In this document: positions 42,476 through 50,287 of the stretch, piece by piece
Numbering within the stretch: the stretch's first letter is position 1
Layout: every line of letters starts with the position of its first letter
From: Paenibacillus sp. J5C2022
GTDB lineage: Bacteria > Bacillota > Bacilli > Paenibacillales > Paenibacillaceae
Direction: 5' to 3'
DNA length: 64,000 nt
Assembly (NCBI RefSeq): GCF_025567625.1
Contig: NZ_JAOQJC010000027.1
Coordinates: 33,415-97,414, forward strand
Translations under genes and position numbers: made by a program
The notes under the pieces: model-generated
What the model was told of the DNA's origin: nothing
What the model saw: only the letters and a program-made list of their open reading frames with translations
Database searches by the model: none

Positions 42476-43579
42476 ATGCTGAAGGATGCCGTTAAGCAAT
42501 TCCAGTCTCAATTCAAGACGGAAGCGGAATGTATCGCTTTTATGGAAGAAGCAAGATGGCCGAACGGATTTCGGTGTCCTTCTTGCGATTGCTCCGATGC
42601 ATACAGTATATCAACACGAACATTGCCATTATATGAATGTAAGGGGTGCAATGGGCAAACATCTCTAACTTCCAATACAATGATGCACAAAAGCCGTACG
42701 CCGATCTACAAATGGCTGTTGACGATATTTCTTGTCTCTTCTTGTGAAGGCAGTGTCAATGCCGTTCAATTGTCCAAGCTGCTGCAAGTCACTTATAAGA
42801 CAGCGTGGAGTATGCTTCACAAGATTCGCCAGGTGATATCCGATTGGGATACAGATCAGTTGTTATCCGGCGATGTAGAAGCTAAGCATGACATCTACAT
42901 GAAGCAGATAATCATCACGGATGAGCGTATGAAACGGGAAAGGTCAATCGTTGTAGCTAGAGGGAATAATGAGACAGAACAACAATTGAAAAGCACTGAT
43001 CAAGTCGCTTCAGGCATTACAAATGCTCCTTATTACAAGATTAAGCTGATTGAACGCGAGGGAGAAGTAAGGAGAGCTTTATCTGATGCGGAGCAGCGAC
43101 TGTTTATAAGGAACTGTTGTCATCCAGAAGTGAAATCGTTGCAGTTTCATGTCAAGCATACCCGGAATCGTAAATTTCCGTATGGAGATATTAAGGATTA
43201 CTGGGTGGATGGTTATGAATCAGGAGACACAAGCGAGAAATTTCGTGCATACGGGTGGAATGCAGCAGCGGTCAACACAAAAATTAAACAATGTCCATTT
43301 CTGTTTCCATTAGCTATCATTGCTACCGAGGCATTTCGCTGGGTTGCTGAGACATTCCACGGTATAGGCATGAAGTATGCCCAAAACTACTTGGATGAGT
43401 ACTGCTTCCGAATGAACTATAGTTGGAGACAATCGATGTCGCCTATGTCCCCTTTAGTATGCTTGCTTCAACTTGTGCTTAAGGGAACAAGCAACCTCAA
43501 TCCTACAAGTACTCAGAGTTTGAAGCGTAGGCAAAACTTAGTTGGTTCCGATAATTCGCAATCAATAACAGCCGCTTGA
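42476..43579 (+). CDS. IS1595-like (ISXO2 type) transposase homologue, probably degenerate
   Basis: The N-terminus matches ISXO2-type transposases: RWPNGFRCPSC with a zinc ribbon (cysteines 34, 37, 55, 58) and HKSRTPIYKWLLTIFLVSS split after residue 85. The C-terminal part ETFHGIGMKYAQNYLDEYC fits the last DDE-domain helix. The usual first catalytic motif (VEVDETYVGG type) is replaced by GDVEAKHDIYMKQ, and no second DG..Y block is clear, so it may not transpose. 367 residues, ATG 42476 after TAGGGGGAC. No terminal inverted repeats or target duplication were found. Confidence 0.75.
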   Translation: MLKDAVKQFQSQFKTEAECIAFMEEARWPNGFRCPSCDCSDAYSISTRTLPLYECKGCNGQTSLTSNTMMHKSRTPIYKWLLTIFLVSSCEGSVNAVQLSKLLQVTYKTAWSMLHKIRQVISDWDTDQLLSGDVEAKHDIYMKQIIITDERMKRERSIVVARGNNETEQQLKSTDQVASGITNAPYYKIKLIEREGEVRRALSDAEQRLFIRNCCHPEVKSLQFHVKHTRNRKFPYGDIKDYWVDGYESGDTSEKFRAYGWNAAAVNTKIKQCPFLFPLAIIATEAFRWVAETFHGIGMKYAQNYLDEYCFRMNYSWRQSMSPMSPLVCLLQLVLKGTSNLNPTSTQSLKRRQNLVGSDNSQSITAA

Positions 43580-43659
43580 CGCACATTAAAAACGGGCAGG
43601 TTAGGTTAAGCTCCTCCTTGAGACGATCCACATACAATGGATACGGGAGGTGTTGATCA

Positions 43660-43884
43660 TTGCCATGGTATCAGAAGGCGATTATGTTGATCGGGCAACC
43701 TGTAGGGGTCTCCTTGAAGAACGGTCAGGGAGTATCGGGCGTGTTGTGCAGCTTGAACAACAATACGGTTGTATTGCAAGAATATTTGTATCAGAACCAA
43801 TATGCAGTAAAGCAGTATCCATTCCATATGATTCAAGATATAAATGGTTTTCCCGGTTGCCATACATCTGGCCCGCTATTTTAA
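43660..43884 (+). CDS. Small protein with Sm-like pattern
   Basis: 74 residues, not firmly recognised. IGQPVGVSLKNGQGVSGVL followed by NNNTVVLQEYL and a final strand resembles the strand order of LSm/SH3-barrel proteins. TTG 43660 is used because GGGAGGTG lies seven bases upstream. It sits between the transposase homologue and the T-box in the same direction. It is a real gene candidate on ribosome-site evidence; function unknown. Confidence 0.55.
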   Translation: MPWYQKAIMLIGQPVGVSLKNGQGVSGVLCSLNNNTVVLQEYLYQNQYAVKQYPFHMIQDINGFPGCHTSGPLF

Positions 43885-44009
43885 ACATCTGAGAGATATC
43901 TGTGTAAATATCAGTTATATCAGTCACGTTTTGTTCTCCATGTGAAGTTGGCGTATATGATGAGGTAACTGTTGCGATGATGCAGCCAGTGGATAAAGCT
44001 CGTTGATGC

Positions 44010-44051
44010 CGGCATGATGCAGTCGGCATGATGTAATCGGCACGATGCAGT
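44010..44051 (+). repeat. 14-bp tandem repeat, three copies
   Basis: CGGCATGATGCAGT, CGGCATGATGTAAT and CGGCACGATGCAGT are consecutive, just upstream of the hisS promoter. The rest of 43885-44070 shows no gene. Confidence 0.85.
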
Positions 44052-44070
44052 CAGTCGACACGGTCGGCAG

Positions 44071-44099
44071 TTGACTTTCTGGAGGAAGCGGAGTAAAAT
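44071..44099 (+). promoter_or_regulatory. Sigma-A promoter of hisS-aspS
   Basis: TTGACT at 44071-44076, exactly 17 bases, TAAAAT at 44094-44099; transcription should begin near 44106, ahead of the T-box. Confidence 0.7.
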
Positions 44100-44194
44100 T
44101 GTTAATCAGTTATATCTATTGTCAGAAAGAAATGGACGAAGACTCAAAAGATATCAGCAATCAGTCGATCAATCAATCGATATCTTGAAACCAA

Positions 44195-44518
44195 ATGATG
44201 ATTCGATGACGGGACAAAGTAATTCATCATGGTATATACAGAGATGGGTGTCAATAGGCTGCAAGCACCCTTATATCGGATGAATGAAAGAACCTCCCCG
44301 AGAACAAATGGCGAACAGCGTGTAAAAACCGGTTATAGTCGGTTCTAGGACCGAGCGAAGCGGTACAATTAGTGAGCTTACTAGCCATTTGCGGTTGACG
44401 GACGTTACCCGTCGTGAAGCGAGCGCTCGTATAACGAGCAGACTCGGAATTTGGGTGGTACCACGAGAGAACTCTCTCGTCCCTTTCGGCTATGCCGTTA
44501 GGGACGAGAGTTTTTTTG
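44195..44518 (+). promoter_or_regulatory. T-box leader of hisS-aspS
   Basis: tRNA-sensing riboswitch. Stem I: AAAGTA on the 5' side (to 44220), the ATTCATC/GATGAAT helix (44222-44228 and 44279-44285), ACAGAG bulge, GGGTG..CACCC distal part, then the specifier segment GAAAGAACC at 44286-44294. The antiterminator T-box AATTTGGGTGGTACCACG is at 44448-44465, followed by a terminator. Uncharged tRNA should stabilise the antiterminator and switch on hisS-aspS. No His or Asp codon is seen at the expected specifier position. Confidence 0.93.
44471..44518 (+). terminator. T-box terminator
   Basis: ACTCTCTCGTCCCT pairs with AGGGACGAGAGT over a loop with a small inner stem, followed by seven Ts. Competes with the antiterminator. 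Confidence 0.9.
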
Positions 44519-44569
44519 TTACAGCCCGAGATCAACAATACTTAGAATATGAGTGAGGAGGGGTTGCAG

Positions 44570-45838
44570 TTGGCATTTCAAAAATCGCCTGGAACGCAGG
44601 ATATTTTGCCTGGAACAGTAGAAAGATGGCAGTTTGTTGAGAATAAAGCAAGAGAGGTGTGCAGGCGCTATAATTTTCGGGAAATCCGTACTCCGATCTT
44701 CGAAGCGACGGAGCTGTTTCAACGGGGCGTCGGCGAAACGACCGACATTGTTGAGAAGGAAATGTACACATTCCAAGATCGCGGCGACCGCAGCTTGACG
44801 CTTCGTCCGGAAGGCACTGCGGGAGTGGTTCGATCGTATGTCGAAAATAAGCTGTATGGCGAGCCTGATCCGTCCAAGCTATACTACATTGGACCTATGT
44901 TCCGTTATGAGCGGCCGCAAGCGGGCCGTTATCGCCAGCTTCACCAGTTCGGAGTTGAAGCGATCGGTTCTGTCGACCCCGCACTGGACGCGGAAGTCAT
45001 TGCGCTTGGGTACACCTTCTATACCGAGGTGGGATTGAAGGATGTACAGGTCGAAATTAACTCTGTCGGAACGCCGGCCGTACGGGCTGCATTCAGGGAA
45101 AAGTTGCTCCAGTATTTAGAGCCGAAGCGCGAGCTGCTATGTAAAGATTGTCAGTCCAGAATGGATCGCAATCCGCTGAGGGTACTGGATTGCAAGACAG
45201 ACGCGAAATACTTCGATGATGCGCCTTCTATACTGGATAGTCTGGATGAAGAATGCCGCGATCACTTCGAGAAGGTGAAGCAGTATTTGACGGATATGGA
45301 CATTCCGTATGCTATCAATCATCGTCTTGTAAGAGGTCTTGATTACTATACGCATACCGCATTCGAGTATAAAGCGGAAGGAATTGGCGCTATCGATACG
45401 ATCGGCGGGGGCGGACGCTATAACGGTCTCGTCGCTGATATTGGCGGTCCGGACCAGCCTGGCGTAGGTGTCGGATTGGGGCTGGAGCGGACGATTCTGC
45501 TGCTGGAGCATCAACAGACAGAGCTCCCTAATATGCACGAGCTTGACGTGTATCTGGTTGCACTTGGCGAAGCTGCGGAACGTGAAGTAACCCGCATGCT
45601 CTATCAGCTGAGAAGCCAGGGACTGTCGGCTGAGAAGGACTATGGCGGCCGCAAGATGAAAGCCCAGTTGAAGTCGGCCGATCGGATGGGCGCCGTTTTC
45701 ACCGCGATCCTCGGTGAAGACGAGCTGAATCGCGGCGAGATCGCGCTGAAAGAGATGACGAGCGGGGAGCAGGCGATGGTTCCACTTCATGAGCTTGGCG
45801 CTGTAATCAAAGCTAAGCGATCAGCATCGCTCACTTAA
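44570..45838 (+). CDS. hisS: Histidyl-tRNA synthetase
   Basis: Class II synthetase charging tRNA-His. Motif 1 region FREIRTPIFEATELF, motif 2 GPMFRYERPQAGRYRQFHQ-type (MFRYERPQAGRYRQLHQFG), histidine-A loop RGLDYYTHTAFE, and motif 3 GVGLGLERTILLL; C-terminal anticodon-binding domain. 422 residues. TTG 44570 is chosen because GAGGAGG lies eight bases upstream; an ATG at 44549 precedes the ribosome site. Confidence 0.95.
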   Translation: MAFQKSPGTQDILPGTVERWQFVENKAREVCRRYNFREIRTPIFEATELFQRGVGETTDIVEKEMYTFQDRGDRSLTLRPEGTAGVVRSYVENKLYGEPDPSKLYYIGPMFRYERPQAGRYRQLHQFGVEAIGSVDPALDAEVIALGYTFYTEVGLKDVQVEINSVGTPAVRAAFREKLLQYLEPKRELLCKDCQSRMDRNPLRVLDCKTDAKYFDDAPSILDSLDEECRDHFEKVKQYLTDMDIPYAINHRLVRGLDYYTHTAFEYKAEGIGAIDTIGGGGRYNGLVADIGGPDQPGVGVGLGLERTILLLEHQQTELPNMHELDVYLVALGEAAEREVTRMLYQLRSQGLSAEKDYGGRKMKAQLKSADRMGAVFTAILGEDELNRGEIALKEMTSGEQAMVPLHELGAVIKAKRSASLT

Positions 45839-45980
45839 AGCAGATTCACTCGATTTATAGTCAGAATGAATGAGTTTCCGAAATAATTGAAACTGAACCT
45901 TCCATTTGGCAGGTTGCTCGTCCCCGAAAAGCCTCGAGAGAGGTTGTCTCATCAAACACATAAGAAAAGAGGAAATTACG

Positions 45981-47789
45981 ATGACAATGCTTAAATCGCA
46001 TCATTGCGGTATGTTAACGAAAGCTGACGTAGGAACGACTGTATCGCTTAATGGGTGGGTGCAGCGCCGCCGCGATTTGGGTGGTGTGCTATTCATAGAT
46101 TTGCGTGACCGTTCCGGGATTGTTCAGATTGTATTCAACCCCGACTTTTCCGGCGACGCGTTGGCGATTGCCGATCGTGCGCGCAGCGAATATGTACTTG
46201 CTGTAAAGGGAACGGTTGTCGAGAGGGATCAGGAGACATTCAACCCTAACCTGGCAACCGGCGAAATCGAAGTGCGCGTGACGGATATTGAAGTGATGAA
46301 TAGCGCCAAAACGCCTCCGTTCCAGATCGAAGACGGTGTAGAAGTCGATGAAGCGATTCGCCTGAAGTACCGATATCTCGATCTTCGTCGTCCGGAAATG
46401 CAGAAGACACTGCTGCTTCGTTCCAAGGCTGCGAAGGTGTTCCGCGACTTCCTGGACGGACAAGGGTTCCTGGAGGTGGAAACGCCTATCTTGACGAAGA
46501 GCACGCCTGAAGGGGCGCGCGATTACCTGGTGCCGAGCCGGGTGCATGAAGGCGAATTTTTCGCTCTGCCGCAGTCGCCGCAAATTTTCAAGCAATTGCT
46601 AATGGTTGGCGGACTTGAGCGCTATTACCAAATCGCCCGCTGCTTCCGCGATGAGGACCTCCGTGCGGATCGCCAGCCCGAGTTCACGCAAGTCGACATT
46701 GAGACTTCCTTCCTGTCTCAGGACGACTTGCTGGGCATGATGGAGCAGCTGATGGCCGAATTGCTGCAGAAGACAGTAGGCGTTGAACTGGAGCTGCCAT
46801 TCCAACGCATTACCTATAAGGATGCCATGAACAAATACGGTTCCGACAAGCCGGATCTGCGCTTCGGACTGGAAATCGAAGATATTACAGACATTGTGTC
46901 CGGCAGCGATGTGAAGGTGTTCGCCAGCGTAGCGGCAGGCGGCGGAGTCGTGAAGGCACTGAACGCAAAAGGCTGCGCAAGCTGGAGCCGCAAGGAACTG
47001 GATGATCTTCAACCATTCGCGGCACGCTACGGCGGCAAAGGGCTGGCATGGATTACAGTCAAGGACGGGGAATGGCGCGGACCGATCGTGAAATTCCTTA
47101 AGCCTGAAGAAATCGAGGCACTGACTGAGCGCCTTCAAGTAGAGGAGGGCGACCTGCTTACATTCTCCGCGGACAAGCCGAAGGTCGTTGCCGACGTGCT
47201 TGGCAACCTTCGCCTGAAGTTAGGACGCGACCTGGGTCTTATCGACGAGTCCAAGTTCAAGTTCGCTTGGGTAGTAGACTTCCCTCTGTTGGGATGGGAC
47301 GAGGATGCGAAGCGTTATGTGGCGGAGCATCATCCGTTCACGCGTCCGAACGAGGAAGATCTATCCTACTTCGAAAGCGATCCGGGCCAAATCCGCGCGC
47401 AAGCGTACGATCTTGTGCTGAACGGATATGAAGTAGGCGGCGGTTCCATGCGGATATACAAGCGCGATGTACAGGAGCAAATGTTCAAGGCGCTCGGCTT
47501 CTCCATGGAAGAAGCGCAAGAGAAATTCGGCTTCCTGCTGGACGCATTCGAATACGGAACGCCTCCACACGGTGGCATCGCCTTCGGCTTCGACCGTCTT
47601 GTTATGCTGCTGGCGGGCCGTACGAACCTGAGAGAAACAATCGCCTTCCCGAAAACGGCAAGCGCGACCGATCTGCTCTGCGATGCGCCATCCGAGGTGG
47701 AAGCGTCCCAGCTTGAACAGCTTCATATTCGCACGGTTGTAAAGCCGAAACAGCAGACGGCGGCAGCGGCGGCTACTGAGAAGGCATAG
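45981..47789 (+). CDS. aspS: Aspartyl-tRNA synthetase
   Basis: Class II synthetase, bacterial type. An N-terminal OB anticodon-binding fold (VSLNGWVQRRRDLGGVLFID), catalytic motif 2 CFRDEDLRADRQPEFTQVD and motif 3 GIAFGFDRLVMLLAG, with the large bacterial insertion between. 602 residues. ATG 45981 follows AAAGAGGAAAT. The 142-base gap behind hisS has no terminator, so both genes likely share the T-box leader. Confidence 0.95.
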   Translation: MTMLKSHHCGMLTKADVGTTVSLNGWVQRRRDLGGVLFIDLRDRSGIVQIVFNPDFSGDALAIADRARSEYVLAVKGTVVERDQETFNPNLATGEIEVRVTDIEVMNSAKTPPFQIEDGVEVDEAIRLKYRYLDLRRPEMQKTLLLRSKAAKVFRDFLDGQGFLEVETPILTKSTPEGARDYLVPSRVHEGEFFALPQSPQIFKQLLMVGGLERYYQIARCFRDEDLRADRQPEFTQVDIETSFLSQDDLLGMMEQLMAELLQKTVGVELELPFQRITYKDAMNKYGSDKPDLRFGLEIEDITDIVSGSDVKVFASVAAGGGVVKALNAKGCASWSRKELDDLQPFAARYGGKGLAWITVKDGEWRGPIVKFLKPEEIEALTERLQVEEGDLLTFSADKPKVVADVLGNLRLKLGRDLGLIDESKFKFAWVVDFPLLGWDEDAKRYVAEHHPFTRPNEEDLSYFESDPGQIRAQAYDLVLNGYEVGGGSMRIYKRDVQEQMFKALGFSMEEAQEKFGFLLDAFEYGTPPHGGIAFGFDRLVMLLAGRTNLRETIAFPKTASATDLLCDAPSEVEASQLEQLHIRTVVKPKQQTAAAAATEKA

Positions 47790-47823
47790 TAAAGCGAAGA
47801 TATACGAAAGGAGGCGGCTGCAA

Positions 47824-48567
47824 GTGCTCCATCAATTCTCACGAACGGAGCTGGCAATCGGACCCGAGGGTCTGCAGCGAATGAAGGACAGCACGGTTGC
47901 CGTGCTCGGTATCGGCGGAGTCGGTTCTATCGCTGCCGAAGCGCTAGCCCGAACAGGAGTAGGCCGAATCATCCTGATCGATAAGGATGTTGTAGATATT
48001 ACCAATATCAATCGGCAAATTCATGCGTTGACAACGACTGTAGGAGAGCCGAAAGCGGATCTGATGCGAGATCGAATCAAGCTGATTAATCCGGAATGCG
48101 ACGTCATCTCTCTGCGCATGTTCTATACGGAAGAAACGTACGAGCAGTTGTTCAGCTATCCGCTGGATTATGTGCTGGATGCGTCCGATACGATTGTATA
48201 CAAGATCCACCTGATCAAGCAATGTCTGGAGCGGGGCATTCCGGTCATCTCCAGCATGGGGGCCGCCAACAAAATGGACCCGTCACGATTCCAGGTGGCG
48301 GATATATCGAAGACGCACACCGATCCCATTGCTCGGGTCGTTCGCACGAAGCTTCGCAAGGACGGCATTAAGAAGGGCGTGAAGGTTGTCTTCTCCGATG
48401 AAGAGCCAATTAAGCCAAGGGAAGATGTGACGCAGCGAATAGTGCCGGACAACGCTCCGGAAATTCGCAAGGCGCAGCAGCCGCCATCCAGTAACGCATT
48501 TGTCCCTCCTGTGGCAGGATTGATTATGGTCAGTGTAGCAGTGAAGGATTTGCTGGAAAAGTCATAA
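47824..48567 (+). CDS. tcdA: tRNA threonylcarbamoyladenosine dehydratase (TcdA, ThiF/E1 fold)
   Basis: ATP-dependent enzyme that cyclises t6A37 to ct6A in tRNA. Nucleotide loop VLGIGGVGSIAAEALARTGVG (about 28-47) with IDKDVVDITNINRQ, and a second motif ISSMGAANKMDPSRFQVADI split near 140. 247 residues. GTG 47824 after AAAGGAGGCGG. Bacillus has yrvM, the same family, behind aspS. Confidence 0.9.
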   Translation: MLHQFSRTELAIGPEGLQRMKDSTVAVLGIGGVGSIAAEALARTGVGRIILIDKDVVDITNINRQIHALTTTVGEPKADLMRDRIKLINPECDVISLRMFYTEETYEQLFSYPLDYVLDASDTIVYKIHLIKQCLERGIPVISSMGAANKMDPSRFQVADISKTHTDPIARVVRTKLRKDGIKKGVKVVFSDEEPIKPREDVTQRIVPDNAPEIRKAQQPPSSNAFVPPVAGLIMVSVAVKDLLEKS

Positions 48568-48577
48568 GGTTAACGAG

Positions 48578-48619
48578 AACATCGCCAACTACTCATTATA
48601 TGAGGTTGGCGATGTTTTT
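48578..48619 (+). terminator. Intrinsic terminator after tcdA
   Basis: AACATCGCCAAC pairs perfectly with GTTGGCGATGTT, then TTT. It marks the end of the Bacillus-like backbone; the next 245 bases hold no gene and no clear promoter. Confidence 0.88.
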
Positions 48620-48864
48620 GTTTATCCCGGGAAGAGGATTTGCACCTGGAGGACATCTGCACCATCTCTCCGGTTTATTATCGTAAGCATGCGTTGGAAG
48701 AGACGTGAGGAAGCGCGGACGATAATCCAACAATTGCATACGAAAATGAAATGAATCTTCTCATGATGATGATAATATGTGTTTAATCGCTTACGAAAAA
48801 TGACTTCATTCAAGCTTCATTTTTTTGGAGAAAAAATTCATTGTGACGGGGAGGTCTGTGAAAA

Positions 48865-50256
48865 TTGAACAAGATGTTAAAGAAGTATGCCAGTCTATGC
48901 TTTGTGCTCCTGATAGTTGCTGCACTGACCGCCTGCTCGGGCAATAACAACGGAACAGGTTCCGGCGAAGGGGAAAATAAAGGATCTGAAACGTCGGATC
49001 GGAAGGAAACGGCAACAACGGAGCCCGAACCGAATCCAGTAGAAGATGAGCCGGAAGTTATCGATATGAGCGGCAAGCCAATTCGGGTCGTCTCCTGGGG
49101 TTATGCGGGCGGCGAGGAAGGTACGGATCAAGGCGAGAAGAAGATCGCGATGGAAAAAGAAATGGCGGAGAAGCACAACACTAAATTTCAATTCGATATT
49201 ATCCCATGGGATGGCATTCAGGATAAAGTAACGGCCTCCATCATTGCGGGCGAGCCGATTGCGGATGTGTTCATGCTGGATCGTTATCGCGCATTCCCGG
49301 CGATGGTGGAGAACGACATGCTTATGCCGCTGTCCGACATTGTCGATTTAACCGACCCAAAGTGGCATGGCAGGCTGAAGGAAATAGGGGGCTACAACGA
49401 TACGGTGTATGGCTTCGCGACCGACTTCGGCGGAGGCGGAGGCATCTACTACAACCGTGCGATACTGGCGAAGGAAGGATTGACCGATCCACAGGAGCTG
49501 CATGAGCAAGGCATGTGGAATTGGGACGCGTTCCTTGATATTGCCAAGAAGACGACTAAGGATACGAACGGTGACGGACAGCTAGACCAATACGGTGTGT
49601 CAATCAATTCGGTCAACTTCGTAAGAGCGTTCATCTCCTCGAACGATACGGATTTGACCAAGATGGACAACGGCAAGATGGTATACGACGGCGATAATCC
49701 AAATGCGATGGAAGCGCTGCATTTCTTCAACGACCTCTATCATGTGCATAAAGTCGTCAAGCCGAATCAATCCGGCAGCTGGGACGATTATATTACTTCC
49801 TTCAACGAGGGCAATATTGCTATGCGGTACGGTGAAGGCTGGGAAGGCGGAGGTATTCAGGAAGCGCTTGGCAAGGACTATGGATTCGTCTATATACCGA
49901 AAGGGCCGAAAGCGAATGAATACTCCAACAGCTTGACGAACGTGTCGTTATGGTTCGTACCGAAAGGGGCAAATCCGGATGCGGTCCGATTGTACATTGA
50001 TTACATGTTCGCGAACAAGGCGCCGGAAGGGGAAATCGACGCATGGACAGAGTCGTTGTTCGCGGATCAGAAGAGTCTCGATATATACCTAGAGATGGGA
50101 CAGTATATGACCTCGCCAGACTGGGCCGGCATTCCCGACTTCGAGGCGAAGATGCGCGAGGTATGGGATAACATTGCCGCCGGCAAGGAGACGCCGGAGA
50201 CCGGCATGGCGAAGGTGCGTCCAGTTATGGAAGGCTTGATGAACGCGTCGGAATAA
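48865..50256 (+). CDS. Extracellular solute-binding lipoprotein (family 1)
   Basis: Lipoprotein signal with lipobox LTAC (Cys24), a glycine/asparagine-rich linker, an acidic stretch (about 40-68), then a family 1 sugar-binding fold: IRVVSWGYAGGEEGTDQGEK, VFMLDRYRAFPAMVEND, YGFATDFGGGGGIYYNRAIL. 463 residues. TTG start behind GGGGAGG. Substrate unknown, probably a polysaccharide-derived oligosaccharide given the neighbours. Confidence 0.87.
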   Translation: MNKMLKKYASLCFVLLIVAALTACSGNNNGTGSGEGENKGSETSDRKETATTEPEPNPVEDEPEVIDMSGKPIRVVSWGYAGGEEGTDQGEKKIAMEKEMAEKHNTKFQFDIIPWDGIQDKVTASIIAGEPIADVFMLDRYRAFPAMVENDMLMPLSDIVDLTDPKWHGRLKEIGGYNDTVYGFATDFGGGGGIYYNRAILAKEGLTDPQELHEQGMWNWDAFLDIAKKTTKDTNGDGQLDQYGVSINSVNFVRAFISSNDTDLTKMDNGKMVYDGDNPNAMEALHFFNDLYHVHKVVKPNQSGSWDDYITSFNEGNIAMRYGEGWEGGGIQEALGKDYGFVYIPKGPKANEYSNSLTNVSLWFVPKGANPDAVRLYIDYMFANKAPEGEIDAWTESLFADQKSLDIYLEMGQYMTSPDWAGIPDFEAKMREVWDNIAAGKETPETGMAKVRPVMEGLMNASE

Positions 50257-50287
50257 TGCGGGTACAACGCTTCAAGGAGGGAAGAAC

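Noticed and set aside
42250..43650. Complete insertion sequence around the IS1595-like gene
   Set aside because: I could not find terminal inverted repeats or a target-site duplication by eye.
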